DNA from: Prunella strophiata | Taxonomy: Eukaryota; Chordata; Aves; Passeriformes; Prunellidae | Assembly: GCA_036583965.1 (NCBI GenBank) | Contig: JAZBQD010000027.1 | Coordinates: 6,280,187-6,344,186, forward strand | DNA length: 64,000 bases | Reading direction: 5' to 3' | In this document: positions 44,481-64,000 of the stretch, piece after piece | How the letters are laid out: the number at the start of each line of letters is the position of its first letter | Numbering within the stretch: the stretch's first letter is position 1 | Translations under genes and position numbers: made by a program | Notes under the pieces: model-generated | Databases searched by the model: none | Seen by the model: the letters and a program-made list of their open reading frames with translations, nothing else | What the model was told of the DNA's origin: nothing

Positions 44481-44540
44481 CCCATCCTATCCCATCCCAT
44501 CTATCCCATCCCATCCCATCCTATTCTATCCTATCCCCTC
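44481..44540. repeat. (CCCAT)n pentanucleotide repeat
   Basis: Imperfect runs of cccat and cctat, about 60 bp, at the left side of the CpG island. Confidence 0.85.
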
Positions 44541-44703
44541 CCAGCCCCACCGGCGGAGGGCGGGCGCTGCCGCAGCCGCTCACCTACGGGGGCGGCCCCT
44601 GCGCCCGGCCTGGCCCGGCCCGGCCCTGCCCGAACATGCGCCGAGGCTCCGGCTGCCGCCGCTCCACACACACCATGCGAGCTGGCTGCGGCGGCCGCCG
44701 GGG

Positions 44704-44730
44704 AGCAGCAGCAGCACCAGCAGCGCCAGC
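44704..44730. repeat. Short (AGC)n triplet run in CpG island
   Basis: agcagcagcagcaccagcag, imperfect, about 80 bp upstream of the candidate ATG at 44785. On the minus strand it reads as Leu codons and gives a false signal-peptide-like frame. Confidence 0.8.
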
Positions 44731-44784
44731 CGTGCCCGTGGTCCTCCCGCCCTCCCCTCAGCCGCTGCCCGTCGCGACGCCTCC

Positions 44785-44819
44785 ATGGACGCCCAGCGGG
44801 CCGGCAGCGCCGGCGCCCG
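44785..44819 (+). CDS. TTC39A: Candidate upstream first coding exon of TTC39A
   Basis: ATG in ctccATGG opens MDAQRAGSAGA and meets a possible donor CCCG|gtacgc after 35 nt, phase 2. Exon 56876 needs exactly phase 2, so the splice would yield ...GAR then SSTSDLN in frame. The donor is weaker than the gtgagt at 54768, and human TTC39A is known to use different short N-termini. This is inference from phase and CpG island position only. Confidence 0.35.
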
Positions 44820-45045
44820 GTACGCGGCTGGGGCGGGCCGGGGGCCGGGCCGGGGGTCGCGGGGGGGAAGCGCCGCCTCCGCCGGGCTCTGGGGATGCTC
44901 CGGCCCGGGACGGTGTGAGGGGCTCGGAGCGGAGGTCCGGCCGCGGGACGGTGTGAGGGCGGTGGGGCTGAGGGCGTTCGGGCCCCCGGGCTGGCCCCGC
45001 CGGGCACTCGGGGCTGGGGCCGGAGCCGCCTGCGGCCCGTGGGCA

Positions 45046-46871
45046 GGGACCGACCGGGCCGGGACCGACCGGACAGGGACCGACCGGGCCGGGACCGACC
45101 GAGCCGGGACCGACCGGGCCGGGACTAACCGAGCCGGGACCGACCGGGCCGGGACCGACCGGCCGGGACCGACCGAGCCGGGACCGACCGGCCGGGACCG
45201 ACCGGGCCGGGACTAACCGAGCCGGGACCGACCGGGCAGGGACCGACCGGGCAGGGACCGATCGGACAGGGACCGACCGGGCAGGGACCGACCGGGCAGG
45301 GACCGACCGGGCCGGGACCGACCGAGCCGGGACCGACCGGGCCGGGACCGACCGGGCCGGGACTAACCGAGCCGGGACCGACCGGGCCGGGACCGACCGG
45401 GCCGGGACCGACCGGGCCGGGACCGACCGAGCCGGGACCGACCGGGCCGGGACCGACCGGCCGGGACCGACCGGGCCGGGACCGACCGGGCCGGGACCGA
45501 CCGGGCCGGGACTAACCGAGCCGGGACCGACCGGGCCGGGACCGACCGGGCCGGGACTAACCGAGCCGGGACCGACCGGGCCGGGACTAACCGAGCCGGG
45601 ACCGACCGGGCCGGGACTAACCGAGCCGGGACCGACCGGGCAGGGACCGACCGGGCAGGGACCGACCGGGCAGGGACCGATCGGACAGGGACCGACCGGG
45701 CCGGGACTAACCGAGCCGGGACCGACCGGGCCGGGACTAACCGAGCCGGGACCGACCGGGCCGGGACTAACCGAGCCGGGACCGACCGGGCAGGGACCGA
45801 CCGGGCAGGGACCGACCGGGCCGGGACTAACCGAGCCGGGACCGACCGGGCCGGGACTAACCGAGCCGGGACCGACCGGCCGGGACCGACCGAGCCGGGA
45901 CCGACCGGGCCGGGACTAACCGAGCCGGGACCGACCGGGCCGGGACTAACCGAGCCGGGACCGACCGGGCCGGGACTAACCGAGCCGGGACCGACCGGGC
46001 CGGGACTAACCGAGCCGGGACCGACCGGGCCGGGACCGACCGGGCCGGGACTAACCGAGCCGGGACCGACCGGGCCGGGACTAACCGAGCCGGGACCGAC
46101 CGGGCCGGGACCGACCGGGCCGGGACTAACCGAGCCGGGACCGACCGGGCCGGGACCGACCGGGCCGGGACTAACCGAGCCGGGACCGACCGGGCCGGGA
46201 CTAACCGAGCCGGGACCGACCGGGCCGGGACTAACCGAGCCGGGACCGACCGGGCCGGGACTAACCGAGCCGGGACCGACCGGGCAGGGACCGATCGGAC
46301 AGGGACCGACCGGGCAGGGACCGACCGGGCAGGGACCGACCGGGCAGGGACCGACCGGGCAGGGACCGACCGGGCAGGGACCGACCGGGCCGGGACTAAC
46401 CGAGCCGGGACCGACCGGGCCGGGACTAACCGAGCCGGGACCGACCGGGCCGGGACTAACCGAGCCGGGACCGACCGGGCCGGGACCGACCGGGCCGGGA
46501 CTAACCGAGCCGGGACCGACCGGGCCGGGACTAACCGAGCCGGGACCGACCGGGCCGGGACTAACCGAGCCGGGACCGACCGGGCCGGGACTAACCGAGC
46601 CGGGACCGACCGGGCCGGGACTAACCGAGCCGGGACCGACCGGGCCGGGACTAACCGAGCCGGGACCGACCGGGCCGGGACCGACCGGGCCGGGACTAAC
46701 CGAGCCGGGACCGACCGGGCCGGGACCGACCGGGCCGGGACTAACCGAGCCGGGACCGACCGGGCCGGGACTAACCGAGCCGGGACCGACCGGGCAGGGA
46801 CCGACCGGGCCGGGACCGACCGGGCAGGGACCGACCGGGCAGGGACCGACCGGGCCGGGACCGACCGGCCG
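45046..46871. repeat. GC-rich minisatellite, 15-bp unit, about 122 copies
   Basis: Core unit GGGACCGACCGGGCC. Variants: GGGACTAACCGAGCC (often alternating with the core, making a 30-bp higher unit), GGGACCGACCGAGCC, one ending GGGCA, GGGACCGATCGGACA (three copies, at 45254, 45673, 46287), and a 14-bp form GGGACCGACCGGCC that shifts the register a few times. Because 15 is a multiple of three, every frame stays open for long stretches, which creates spurious ORFs of up to 539 codons. Array boundaries are sharp. Confidence 0.97.
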
Positions 46872-47856
46872 GACCCCGCTGTGGGACGGGGCTGTGCCCA
46901 CCTGTGCCGGCTGAGCCACTGCGCGGGCACAAACTGGTTCTTGCACTTTGAGGGGGTTTTCTTTTTTCTTAGACAGGAGCATTAGCCTGAGCTAATTACA
47001 TACCTGCGCAGCAGCCCTTCAGTAGTTACATGCAAATTGCCTTTGGGCTTCAAAGGGTTGCTGAGAGCGTGTCGTGTCTGTGGAAGACCAGGTCCTTTTG
47101 CTTGAGCTCCTGTTTGTGCAGCTTGCAACACACCTTGACAGCGAAACGCTGACGTTCATTACTCTGTAACTCAATACCTTCTTGCTCACCCTCAAGAGGG
47201 AGCTGCAGGTGGATAACTTTCTCCATTCCAGGTGTGCACTCCCACTGCCCCTAAAATACATAAACTTTCATTGTGTGCGTGTGAGAGAGTTGTTTCTTCA
47301 ACAGCTGAATCAGTCTGCAAATAACATTCTTCCCCCATGATGATGGCGTGTTAAATTTCAGACGTGGCTACGTTAAAGGTCGGCTTGTGGATTCTGTATT
47401 TGACATAAGACATTTACAATAATCTGCTTTATAATCTATGCAGGAGTGGAAGCTTTTAAGAGTGCAGTTGTTGGAGATGATTTGCTGCTTAGAAGAATGG
47501 TAATGGCTCTGTTCATGGTTCTTCATCAGGTGTTTGGAGCAGTAGGTGTGCTCTCTCTCTGGCTGCACACTTTACCTTTATCTTAAAGTTGAAAACAGCA
47601 AACATTACCTGAGACTTTATTTCTGCTGAAGAAGCCATAATGGAAAAAAAACCATTTCCTGGACTTTAGATTATATAAGCTGTACAATAGAGCTCTTTTT
47701 TGGTGGCATTGATATTGATGTTAGAGTTATTACAGAGACCAAGGTATTACAGTGGCATTTACAGCAACAAAGTCCTGTGGGATTTAAAAATCCAGAGTGC
47801 TAGACTTGCTAATGATCAAAAATGACCTGTCTATTGGTATTTATAGATATAAGCCC

Positions 47857-48002
47857 TGCCTGGAAGTACTCAGGGTCTGGTTGGATGGGGCTCTGAGCAA
47901 CTTTGTGTAGTGGAAGGTGTGCCTGCCCACAGCACGGGTTTGGAATGAGGTAACATTCAAAGTCCTTTACAGCCCTGTGAATTCCATGATTCTGTGATTT
48001 TT
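47857..48002 (+). mobile_element. CR1 LINE 3' fragment, forward orientation
   Basis: Contains ggtctggttggatggggct, the CR1 gagcaac segment, and ends ccatgattctgtgatt, the characteristic 3' end of CR1. About 146 bp, moderately diverged. Confidence 0.85.
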
Positions 48003-49674
48003 TAAGAGCTTTATATAATTTTGTTGCCGTGCTCTGTCTTGATAATTCTTTAATGGACAGCCCAGCAATTTTAAAAATATTTTTTAACTCCAGGCTGGAA
48101 AGGTGGGCTGTGTGTTTGCAATAATGATGTTAAATGATACCATTAAATGACCTCCAGGTGCTGTGTTTGCACTGACAATAGCAGCAGGCTGAGGGACTGC
48201 AGCTGCATTGTGCTTCAGGGAGTTCTGAGCATGGGGAACAATGTGTGCAGAAATATTTAGAAGCAGGAGGGAGCTGGATGAATTTTGCCACGGTTGGGCA
48301 GGTTGTCCTGAAAGTCTGTTTTAGTGAAACTGCTGGAGCTCTTGGTGCTGGCTCCTCATTGCCTTTCTGGAGCTCCATCTGCTGGAACCAGCTCTCCCAT
48401 TCCAGGGTGACTCTGCACTGGGATCTAAAGGGGTTCAGGATGTTTCCAGTACTGTGCTACAAAGTGTTCAAAAGCATCTCTCAGGATTTGGGCTAGTTTG
48501 TGGGAAAAGATTAATATTTCCTTATTGTAGTTCATATTTTACTTAAATCCTTTAAAACCCTGATGAAGCTCCCAGACAGTGTTTCCACAGATCTGAATTT
48601 GTGGTTTCTTTAGGTATCATGTATGTTTTGGGAATAGATTGAGATTATCAGATCATAGTTGGAGGAAAAATGATCTAGTGGAATGATTGGAACTGAAAAG
48701 TAAACAGATATTTGAGTAGGGGTGATGTAAAGTGACCTCCCCTTTTAGAGATTTTCAGCTGTTGTCTTCAACTTGATAATAAAACTTTCAGTCATTTGTT
48801 GTGAAAAAGCAATTGTCGGAAGAAAGTCTCAATCTTAGGGTGATCATTCAGACATATTTGACTCAATGGCTGGAGCCTCAGCTGTATATCAAACAGAATG
48901 CAGTACTGAACTGCATTTTACATTTCTTTCTAACTAAAATTGCCATCCTGAACTGATGAAATCTTCTCACTGCATCTGCATTAAAGCTTTTGCCTTTTAC
49001 CAATCCTTGTTTCCTGTCAGAAAGGGAAAAATTGACATAAAGATCCCAGCCTAACTGAATCCAAGTTCAACATCAGCCTCACTTGTTTTGATTTTCCTTT
49101 GTTTTTTTCTTCTCAGGTAGTTTGCTTAATTGTTTTTGCACTCTGAAATGGAGAGAATAATAACTATTTTCTTCTTGAAGCCACTGTGCCAAAGAATAAC
49201 TCTTCAAAAAGGCTTTGGCAATGCTGAGTGCCAAGACAACTTTCTACTGGTACTTCTTTTTCTGTTCTTGAGTATTGATTCAGTGGGCAGCTCAAGAGAG
49301 GTAAAGGTGTATTGAAGTGTCAGGCTAGAATTTTATTTAATTGGAGAGAAAGTGGCATTGTTAGTGATCAAGGTGCTGTGAAGTATACTTTGCAGATGAC
49401 TTCTGAAGAATAAACTCAGGCTGTTGGAAGCTCTCAGGGAAACATAATCTGTAATGTCATGTAAAGCAATGATTAAAGGCAAAGCAACAATCCCCTATTT
49501 GTTCAAGTATTTTGTGTCATTCCTATATATTATTTCTATGGGAGCATAAGATACTGTTCAGCAGTGGAATGATTTTAAAAAACATGTTTTGTTGTTGGTT
49601 TTTTTTTGTAGGTTGCAACAATATGTGTTACAGAGTAATTTATTTTGAAAATGCTTTGCTTAGATTTAATGGAG

Positions 49675-49750
49675 AAAAAAAAAAAAAACAACAACAAAAC
49701 CAAACAAAAAACCCAAACCCAACCAAATGAAATAAAACCAAACAAAGAAA
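49675..49750. repeat. A-rich low-complexity stretch (CAAA/CCAAAC type)
   Basis: A 13-A run followed by repeated caacaa, ccaaac and aaccc units; no coding meaning. Confidence 0.8.
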
Positions 49751-51889
49751 CATTTCAACTCACATGAAGTACTGCAGAAAAATGCTTTTTTTGGGCCAGC
49801 ATGTGTATTTCATCCCTTCCTACGTTGGTCACCACACTGAAGTCTGAAAGAAGTGAAGTGCAAGTCAGCATGAACAAGTGCAAACCAGACATGCCCAGGT
49901 AACTCTCTTGTTACCTACCCAGCCTTTATCACTGCTGGGAAGTGCAGAATCCAGCCCAAAGGGGGAATTGCCTGACATCCTCCCTAAATTCTCACCCTGT
50001 CTGATTTCAGAAGTAATACAGATCTCCACCCTGACCTCGCAGTCCTTAGGAAAAACAAGTCTCACAGATTTTGTCTGGCTTCTTACCATGAACATGGCAG
50101 AGTGAGTTTGCATTTTGCTTCATGCTTTATTTGTTTCTTTGCTGGGTACCTAAATGTGCTCAATACCATTGCTTGATAGTGGTCTAGTGAAGCTCTTGCT
50201 GATTTTTTTTTTTCTCATTAGCTTTAGTGAGATGAGAATTAGACCTTTAAAATAGAGAGTAACTATGTCATGAAGCATAGGTGGAGCAGAGGCAGTAAAA
50301 CTGAAAATTCAGAGGACTTGGAAAAAAGATCAAATGGGTATTATAAAGTGGTCTAAAAACCCTTAAAAACCCCTAAAAGGAATGATATCAATCACATGTG
50401 ACCTTCAAAGTGACAAAGATTGTAGATCATCTGAATTAAAAAAGAAGAGCTGTTAAAGCTTGCTAAACATTACTGTGGTGTGATTTATGATGAAAATTTA
50501 CTCCTAATTGCAGCAATCCTGTTAATTTCTGTAATGCTGAATATATTTCTTTTATTTCAATGTTGATCCTGTGTGAGGTAACTTTTTCTTTGTACATTCC
50601 AGTAGATCAGTGCTGTTGCAGGAAGTTTGGGCTTATTTTTGTAATATGCCAGACTGGCTTGTGTGTGTTTTTATATATTTTCATTCTGTCTGATGCAGGC
50701 AGTTCTGCTGACTGGGAGTGCTCACCCACAGTGGTGCATTTCACCCTCTGAGCAGTCATGGCAGCACAACAAGGAAAGGGAACAGTAGAAATGACACCAC
50801 CACATTTTATTTGTCTGAACAAACCTATCTTAATGAATTTATTGCACTGTTTGCCCATTCAAATACAGGATGAGAACTGTGAGCCTAATGCAAACTAGAT
50901 CCTGCTTGGTCCAAGTTAAACATGGTGGGACCAAGGGCAGAACGTGATTCCCTGCCAATTCCCTGGGCTTTGTGCTGCTCACTGGACTGCTTTGCCACAA
51001 CCCTTTGATTTGTGAGCCTTTGCTGGAATGGAAGAGCTTTTTAAAAGACCTTTGACATTGCTGAGGCATCAATAACTCAGTGATTTGAGAGCTGAATTAA
51101 CCTCAAAAATAAATGGTGTCATACTCCATGTACAACTTGAAATACTATGAATTTCAGAATTGTATCACTGTTGTGTCTCTATGCAGAATATTTGGAGAAC
51201 ATGAATATTGAAACCTTTCCAGTTGCTTTGTTGTTGAAGTAATGGCATTTCTGCAGCACTGAGGAGACTTAGACATGGGCCAGGAAAGTGTTCAAGAACA
51301 CAGAAAGATAAATGCTGAGGTATTAACAGCTTGGCACATAGAACAGGAAGGGATATGGGAGAATTAATTTTCTTGCATTAGCTTATTTGCTTTTGAATTA
51401 TGAAGATATTTATGTATTGTCTGAAAACTGAATAGTAACAAATTATTGTGAGAACTGCTTATTTGTTCTTTTCATCCAAGATTATTTCTGATCTCATGTG
51501 GGTTTGGAAATCCTTGCAGAAGAAAAGAATTCTTCCCAACTTTTTGTTTTCTTTGAATGTAGAGATTTTTTCAGGCTCACAACTTGTAGTGTAGTGTAGC
51601 TCAAAGAAGTCAACTATTTAGAAAAGCAGTAGTGGATTTAGGAATGATGTGGAGAACTGGAAAAGGCTGAAGGAAGTAACCCCTGGTGTATCCTGGTATC
51701 TCCTAATGTCCCTGTGATTATCCAGCATTAGGAGAACAGAAAATGGTGTCATGGCAAGAATTTCCATGTTTCTGTATCTTTTTGAAAACAGGCAGTGGGA
51801 AGGACATCCTGGTGTCAGTGATGGTACCATGGGATGTGAACTGCTGACCCTTTGCACAACAAAGGGCACAGGGAGGAACACTTGGGGAC

Positions 51890-52080
51890 ACAGCAGGGGC
51901 TGAAGACCCCCAGGCTTTTTCCTATTTAGACTGTGAGGGGATAAAAACCCAGGGGTTCCTTTGTTCAGAGTCCCTCCTCGGAGGCACCAGCTCAAGCTGT
52001 TATTTTGTCATTGCACCAAGATGAAATATTTTAAGGATTGGGACATCTGAGACTGTTATGGGAAACTTGAGGTCGAGCCT
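51890..52080 (+). mobile_element. Possible LTR fragment of an endogenous retrovirus
   Basis: A TATA-like ggataaaaaccc at 51939-51950 is followed by gagtccctcctcggaggcacc and ttattttgtcattgcacc, a layout resembling the promoter and R/U5 part of avian LTRs. I see no partner LTR, target-site duplication or internal coding region nearby. Assignment rests on general resemblance only. Confidence 0.35.
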
Positions 52081-54459
52081 GTCTCACTGTGAGTGTGGGA
52101 TGTGCAGCTGTGAAGGGGCTTTGTCCCAGCTCAGGTGATGGGAGTGTGACTGCCAGAGGCTCCTGGATGGTCAGACAGGCAAGTTTCCTTACCACTGAAA
52201 TTTTGAGACCTTTGAAATGTGCTTTGGGAGGCTCCTCACGTCTGTGAATGGTTGAAGTGTTAGCACTGGTGAAGCTTAAATTGTGTTTGATTCTTTGTAT
52301 TTTATTCTCCTCCTCCAAACAAAGTTACCCATGCACACAACCACAGCTGACTTATGCAGATAAGGTAGATTTGGCAGAGAAATGCATCCATATTTTAGGG
52401 TATGACTGATTTAACTTGCCTTTAATGTTCCACAGTACTGAAAGAGCTCTTGAGTTACTATTAAAAGCATTACTACAAAGGCACAAACCTCAGATTTACC
52501 TTTCTTTGTAAAGTTCTGATAATTACTGAGGTTGAGTATTTTAGCATTTTGTACAGTATAAGGCTCAAGATGCTTTTTTTGTTGAAGAAATCTGTAAAAC
52601 CCAGTGAGAAATCACAAATCTTATACACTGCAAACTCATAGTAAGAAACCAGTCAATAAAATGCACACAGTGAAATGAAATTCTGCATAAATATGGTAAC
52701 TCTCCCATGCTCAAAAATAGTGTGTCTCTTTCCTTTTGACCATGGAAAACATAATGTTTTTTTGAATATGCTTAACTGTTCATTAATATTCCAGACATTA
52801 GTTTTGTTTTTTTCTGCTTATTCATTTTATTTGATATTGCTGTTGACATAGAAAGGATCTGGTGCTTAAGTAAAAGGGGCATTGCCTGGGACAGTCCAAG
52901 GAGCTGTGTTTCCAACTAGAGACAATGGGGATGTCAGCAGAGTAAGGAGAGCAGTTCTTGCTGCAACTCCCAGGATATGCTGTGGTTGTGATTTGTGAAG
53001 CAACCCCACTCGTGGTCCCTGGGGCAGAGAACAACGATTTCATGAATAACAAAACCACAAGGAGAACCATATGACTGTCCTTGCAAAACCTGCTGCCCGA
53101 AAGCAAGAAGGGAAAGAACCTTGTAAAACCAGCAGGGAAGTGGCCTAAATGTGAAAATATTTCAGATCTGAGTTTTTTACATTTGTTTTCTTTAGTTAAA
53201 AGAAAACATACATATATGTGGGGAAGGAGAGGTTGCATACTGAAGGTTGTCTGAGCATATAGTTGTTTCTAGAGAAGTGGTATTCAAATAAAAACCTGCC
53301 AAATCGAGTCTTGAAGAACTTGGCAGAGACAGCCAGAGCCTTTACCATACAGGGCTTTAAGGACTGTTTGGGGAATACAGTATTAATTAGAAATTGTACA
53401 AACAGCTAGTGAGAATGATGAAAAGCCTTTTCAGAGTAGCCCATGATCCTGCCATGGAACCAGACAGTTAATTTTAAGTTGTAACCAGTAGTTTTTCCCA
53501 ACTAGGGGGAAAAAAAACCAGTAATGTCTTTTATCTCCTGCTGTGGCCCAGGTACACAGTGCTGTTGGGAACAGATAATGGAGTCATTATTGGGGCAGCC
53601 TGTGGATCTATTATAGTAATTTTTGTACCAAATGCAGCACAGGCTTTTCTGTACAGGATGCCATAAAACCAGCAACAGATTTAATCAGGTATGTTAATGG
53701 ATTCAGAGCATCTTCCTGGAATTGTCTTTTGCTGGTTTATCATTTTTGGGTCTTCCTTCTGCAGGGTATGTCTTCATTATTGGTACTGCTTTAGGTAATC
53801 TAGCAAACAGATAATTTCTGCCATTAGATGCTCTTGGAGAAACTAATTTATGTAAGTAGATCATGGCTGATCAACTTCCACAGTCCAGCTCTCATGATGA
53901 GTAGAAGGACTGGTAATGCTGCTTGTAGTTGTGTACAGGGCTGGTACAGCTGATGTGCCAGCAAAGCAATTCAGGGGAATTCACTGTTTCATTTTGGGCA
54001 GAATCAGCCAGATGCATTCACTCCACTGATTAAATTGTTAGTGCCAACTCGCCTCATTTTCCATGGCATTAAAGAGAGATTGTCACAAAGAGCCTGTAAA
54101 GTCCCAGTTCCTCCCAAAGGTACAGGAACTAGCAAGAAGCAGCAGTTTGGCTGCTGGATTGGAGCCTGTTTTGTGGAGAGTCCTTGCTGGGAAGAAGCAC
54201 TTGCCTGTGTCTCTCGCCTGCGTGGTTCTCACATTTGCAGCAATTACTGCCTGAGTGCCGCCTGTCAGCTGCTCTCGTTTGGCTCTGCGTTCTGGTTCGC
54301 AGCTTGCTGATGTGGGCCACTGCCACATGCAGTAATTCTTGTTGTTTCAGGTCGGTAATTACAAGGGTATTTGGCTTCTGCCTGGTCTGCACAGGAGAAA
54401 AGGTGGCTGCTGCTGCTGCTCGTTCCAGACAGGTCTGTAGATCAGAGATTAGACTGGCA

Positions 54460-54729
54460 GCCGCCAGCCCCTCCTACATTAGAGGTATCCAGCTGCCTTT
54501 GGATCCGGCGGCACAAGAACCCGGTGTGCCACGGGCTGGTTTCCGAGTGGCAGGTTTGTAGGATGTGGCCGGGGAATTAGCGATGCTCCTGCTGCCGTGG
54601 CGGTGTCCAATCGCGGAGTGGTGCCGCAGGCAGGCGCTGCCCTGCGCCCCGCCGGGGCTGTCACTCGCAGCTGGCTCAGGAGCACCGAGTGCTGCTGACG
54701 TTCGAGCCTGAGCGCTGGGTGGGCTTACA
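54460..54729 (+). promoter_or_regulatory. TTC39A: Probable TTC39A proximal promoter and 5' UTR
   Basis: CpG-richer 270-bp patch with a CCAAT box at 54607-54611 (gtccaatcgcgg), directly before the ATG at 54730. An in-frame TGA at 54709-54711 precedes that ATG. The transcription start is not determinable here. It is much weaker as a CpG island than 44380-45045. Confidence 0.5.
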
Positions 54730-63854
<9,125 letters not shown>

Positions 63855-63945
63855 TAAGACTGGAGCAATTCTGTCAGTAAATAGTTCCTTCTTAGGAAAG
63901 TTTTGAAAGACTACTGGATACAAAAGGAAATGTAATTTTACAGAA

Positions 63946-64000
63946 GTCACAGAAAAACTGAGGTTGGAAGGGCATCAGGAGGTCATCTAGTCCAGCCTCC
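63946..64000 (-). mobile_element. CR1 LINE 3' end, reverse orientation, cut by window edge
   Basis: Reads tcacagaaaaactgaggttg and then aggtcatctagtccagcctcc, the typical reversed CR1 3' end. It continues beyond position 64000. Confidence 0.85.

Larger units (their letters stand above)
44380..45045. promoter_or_regulatory. CpG island, probable promoter
   Basis: Abrupt rise in GC and CpG content from about 44380, with many CG dinucleotides, GGGGC and CCGCC boxes and no TATA. It is the only strong CpG island in the window and lies between EPS15 and the TTC39A coding exons. Likely an upstream promoter of TTC39A, possibly bidirectional. The + and - open frames over it reflect GC content. Confidence 0.65.
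46872..54459. other. Region between minisatellite and TTC39A coding exons
   Basis: 7.6 kb; intron if the upstream first exon is real, otherwise intergenic. It contains a CR1 piece at 47857-48002, A-rich low complexity at 49675-49750 and an LTR-like stretch near 51890-52080. No exon of a known gene was recognised. Confidence 0.65.

Noticed and set aside
44580..44786. Minus-strand 68-codon frame with a signal-peptide-like Leu stretch
   Set aside because: The Leu run is the reverse complement of the AGC triplet repeat, and the start is the same palindromic CCATGG as the plus-strand ATG.
44315..45216. Several 140- to 213-codon frames on both strands over the CpG island
   Set aside because: GC-rich sequence has few stop codons. 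The frames contradict each other and have no domain. Only the first 35 nt from 44785 have splice-phase support.
45046..46871. Possible CRISPR-like array
   Set aside because: Direct head-to-tail tandem units without unique spacers, in a vertebrate genome.
45363..46982. 539-codon minus-strand open frame rich in Pro, Val and Gly, and a 357-codon companion at 45857-46930
   Set aside because: Both are read-through of the 15-bp minisatellite, whose unit length keeps frames open. No non-repeat protein segment of note is present.

Overview
This is vertebrate nuclear DNA from a bird. Small exons with GT/AG borders sit in long AT-rich introns. There are five pieces of the avian LINE CR1, a few LTR-like stretches, and one CpG-rich island carrying a large GC-rich minisatellite. 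The species cannot be fixed from the sequence alone. The gene order EPS15 then TTC39A, on the same strand, is the conserved amniote arrangement (human 1p32).

Layout. Positions 1-41115 hold EPS15 on the + strand from exon 2 to the end of the 3' UTR. Only exon 1 (the first few residues) lies upstream of the window. I placed 24 coding exons; every junction keeps frame and together they give 906 residues. The protein has three EH domains, a central coiled coil, a DPF-rich AP-2 binding tail, a Crk-type proline motif and two C-terminal ubiquitin-interacting motifs. Positions 41116-44380 are intergenic. A CpG island follows at about 44380-45045, running directly into a 1.8-kb array of a 15-bp unit (45046-46871). 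Positions 46872-54460 are mostly single-copy noncoding DNA. From 54730 onward the 5' part of TTC39A is visible: three coding exons at 54730, 56876 and 63722, with the rest of the gene to the right of the window.

How the genes relate. EPS15 is an endocytic adaptor of clathrin-coated pits. TTC39A is a TPR-containing protein with no well-established biochemical role. They are neighbours by synteny; nothing in the sequence suggests a shared pathway.

Unexplained structure. The best leads are: a near-perfect 39-bp inverted repeat with a 7-nt loop in TTC39A intron 2 (57141-57225); the 15-bp minisatellite with interspersed variants and G-quadruplex potential; a candidate upstream first exon of TTC39A in the CpG island (44785-44819) whose splice phase matches exon 2; a candidate 51-nt in-frame cassette exon in EPS15 (37897-37947) just before the last exon, whose first codon is the conserved tyrosine; and a 102-bp tandem duplication in an EPS15 intron. 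I saw no convincing new multi-gene system, no CRISPR array, and no rRNA or tRNA gene.
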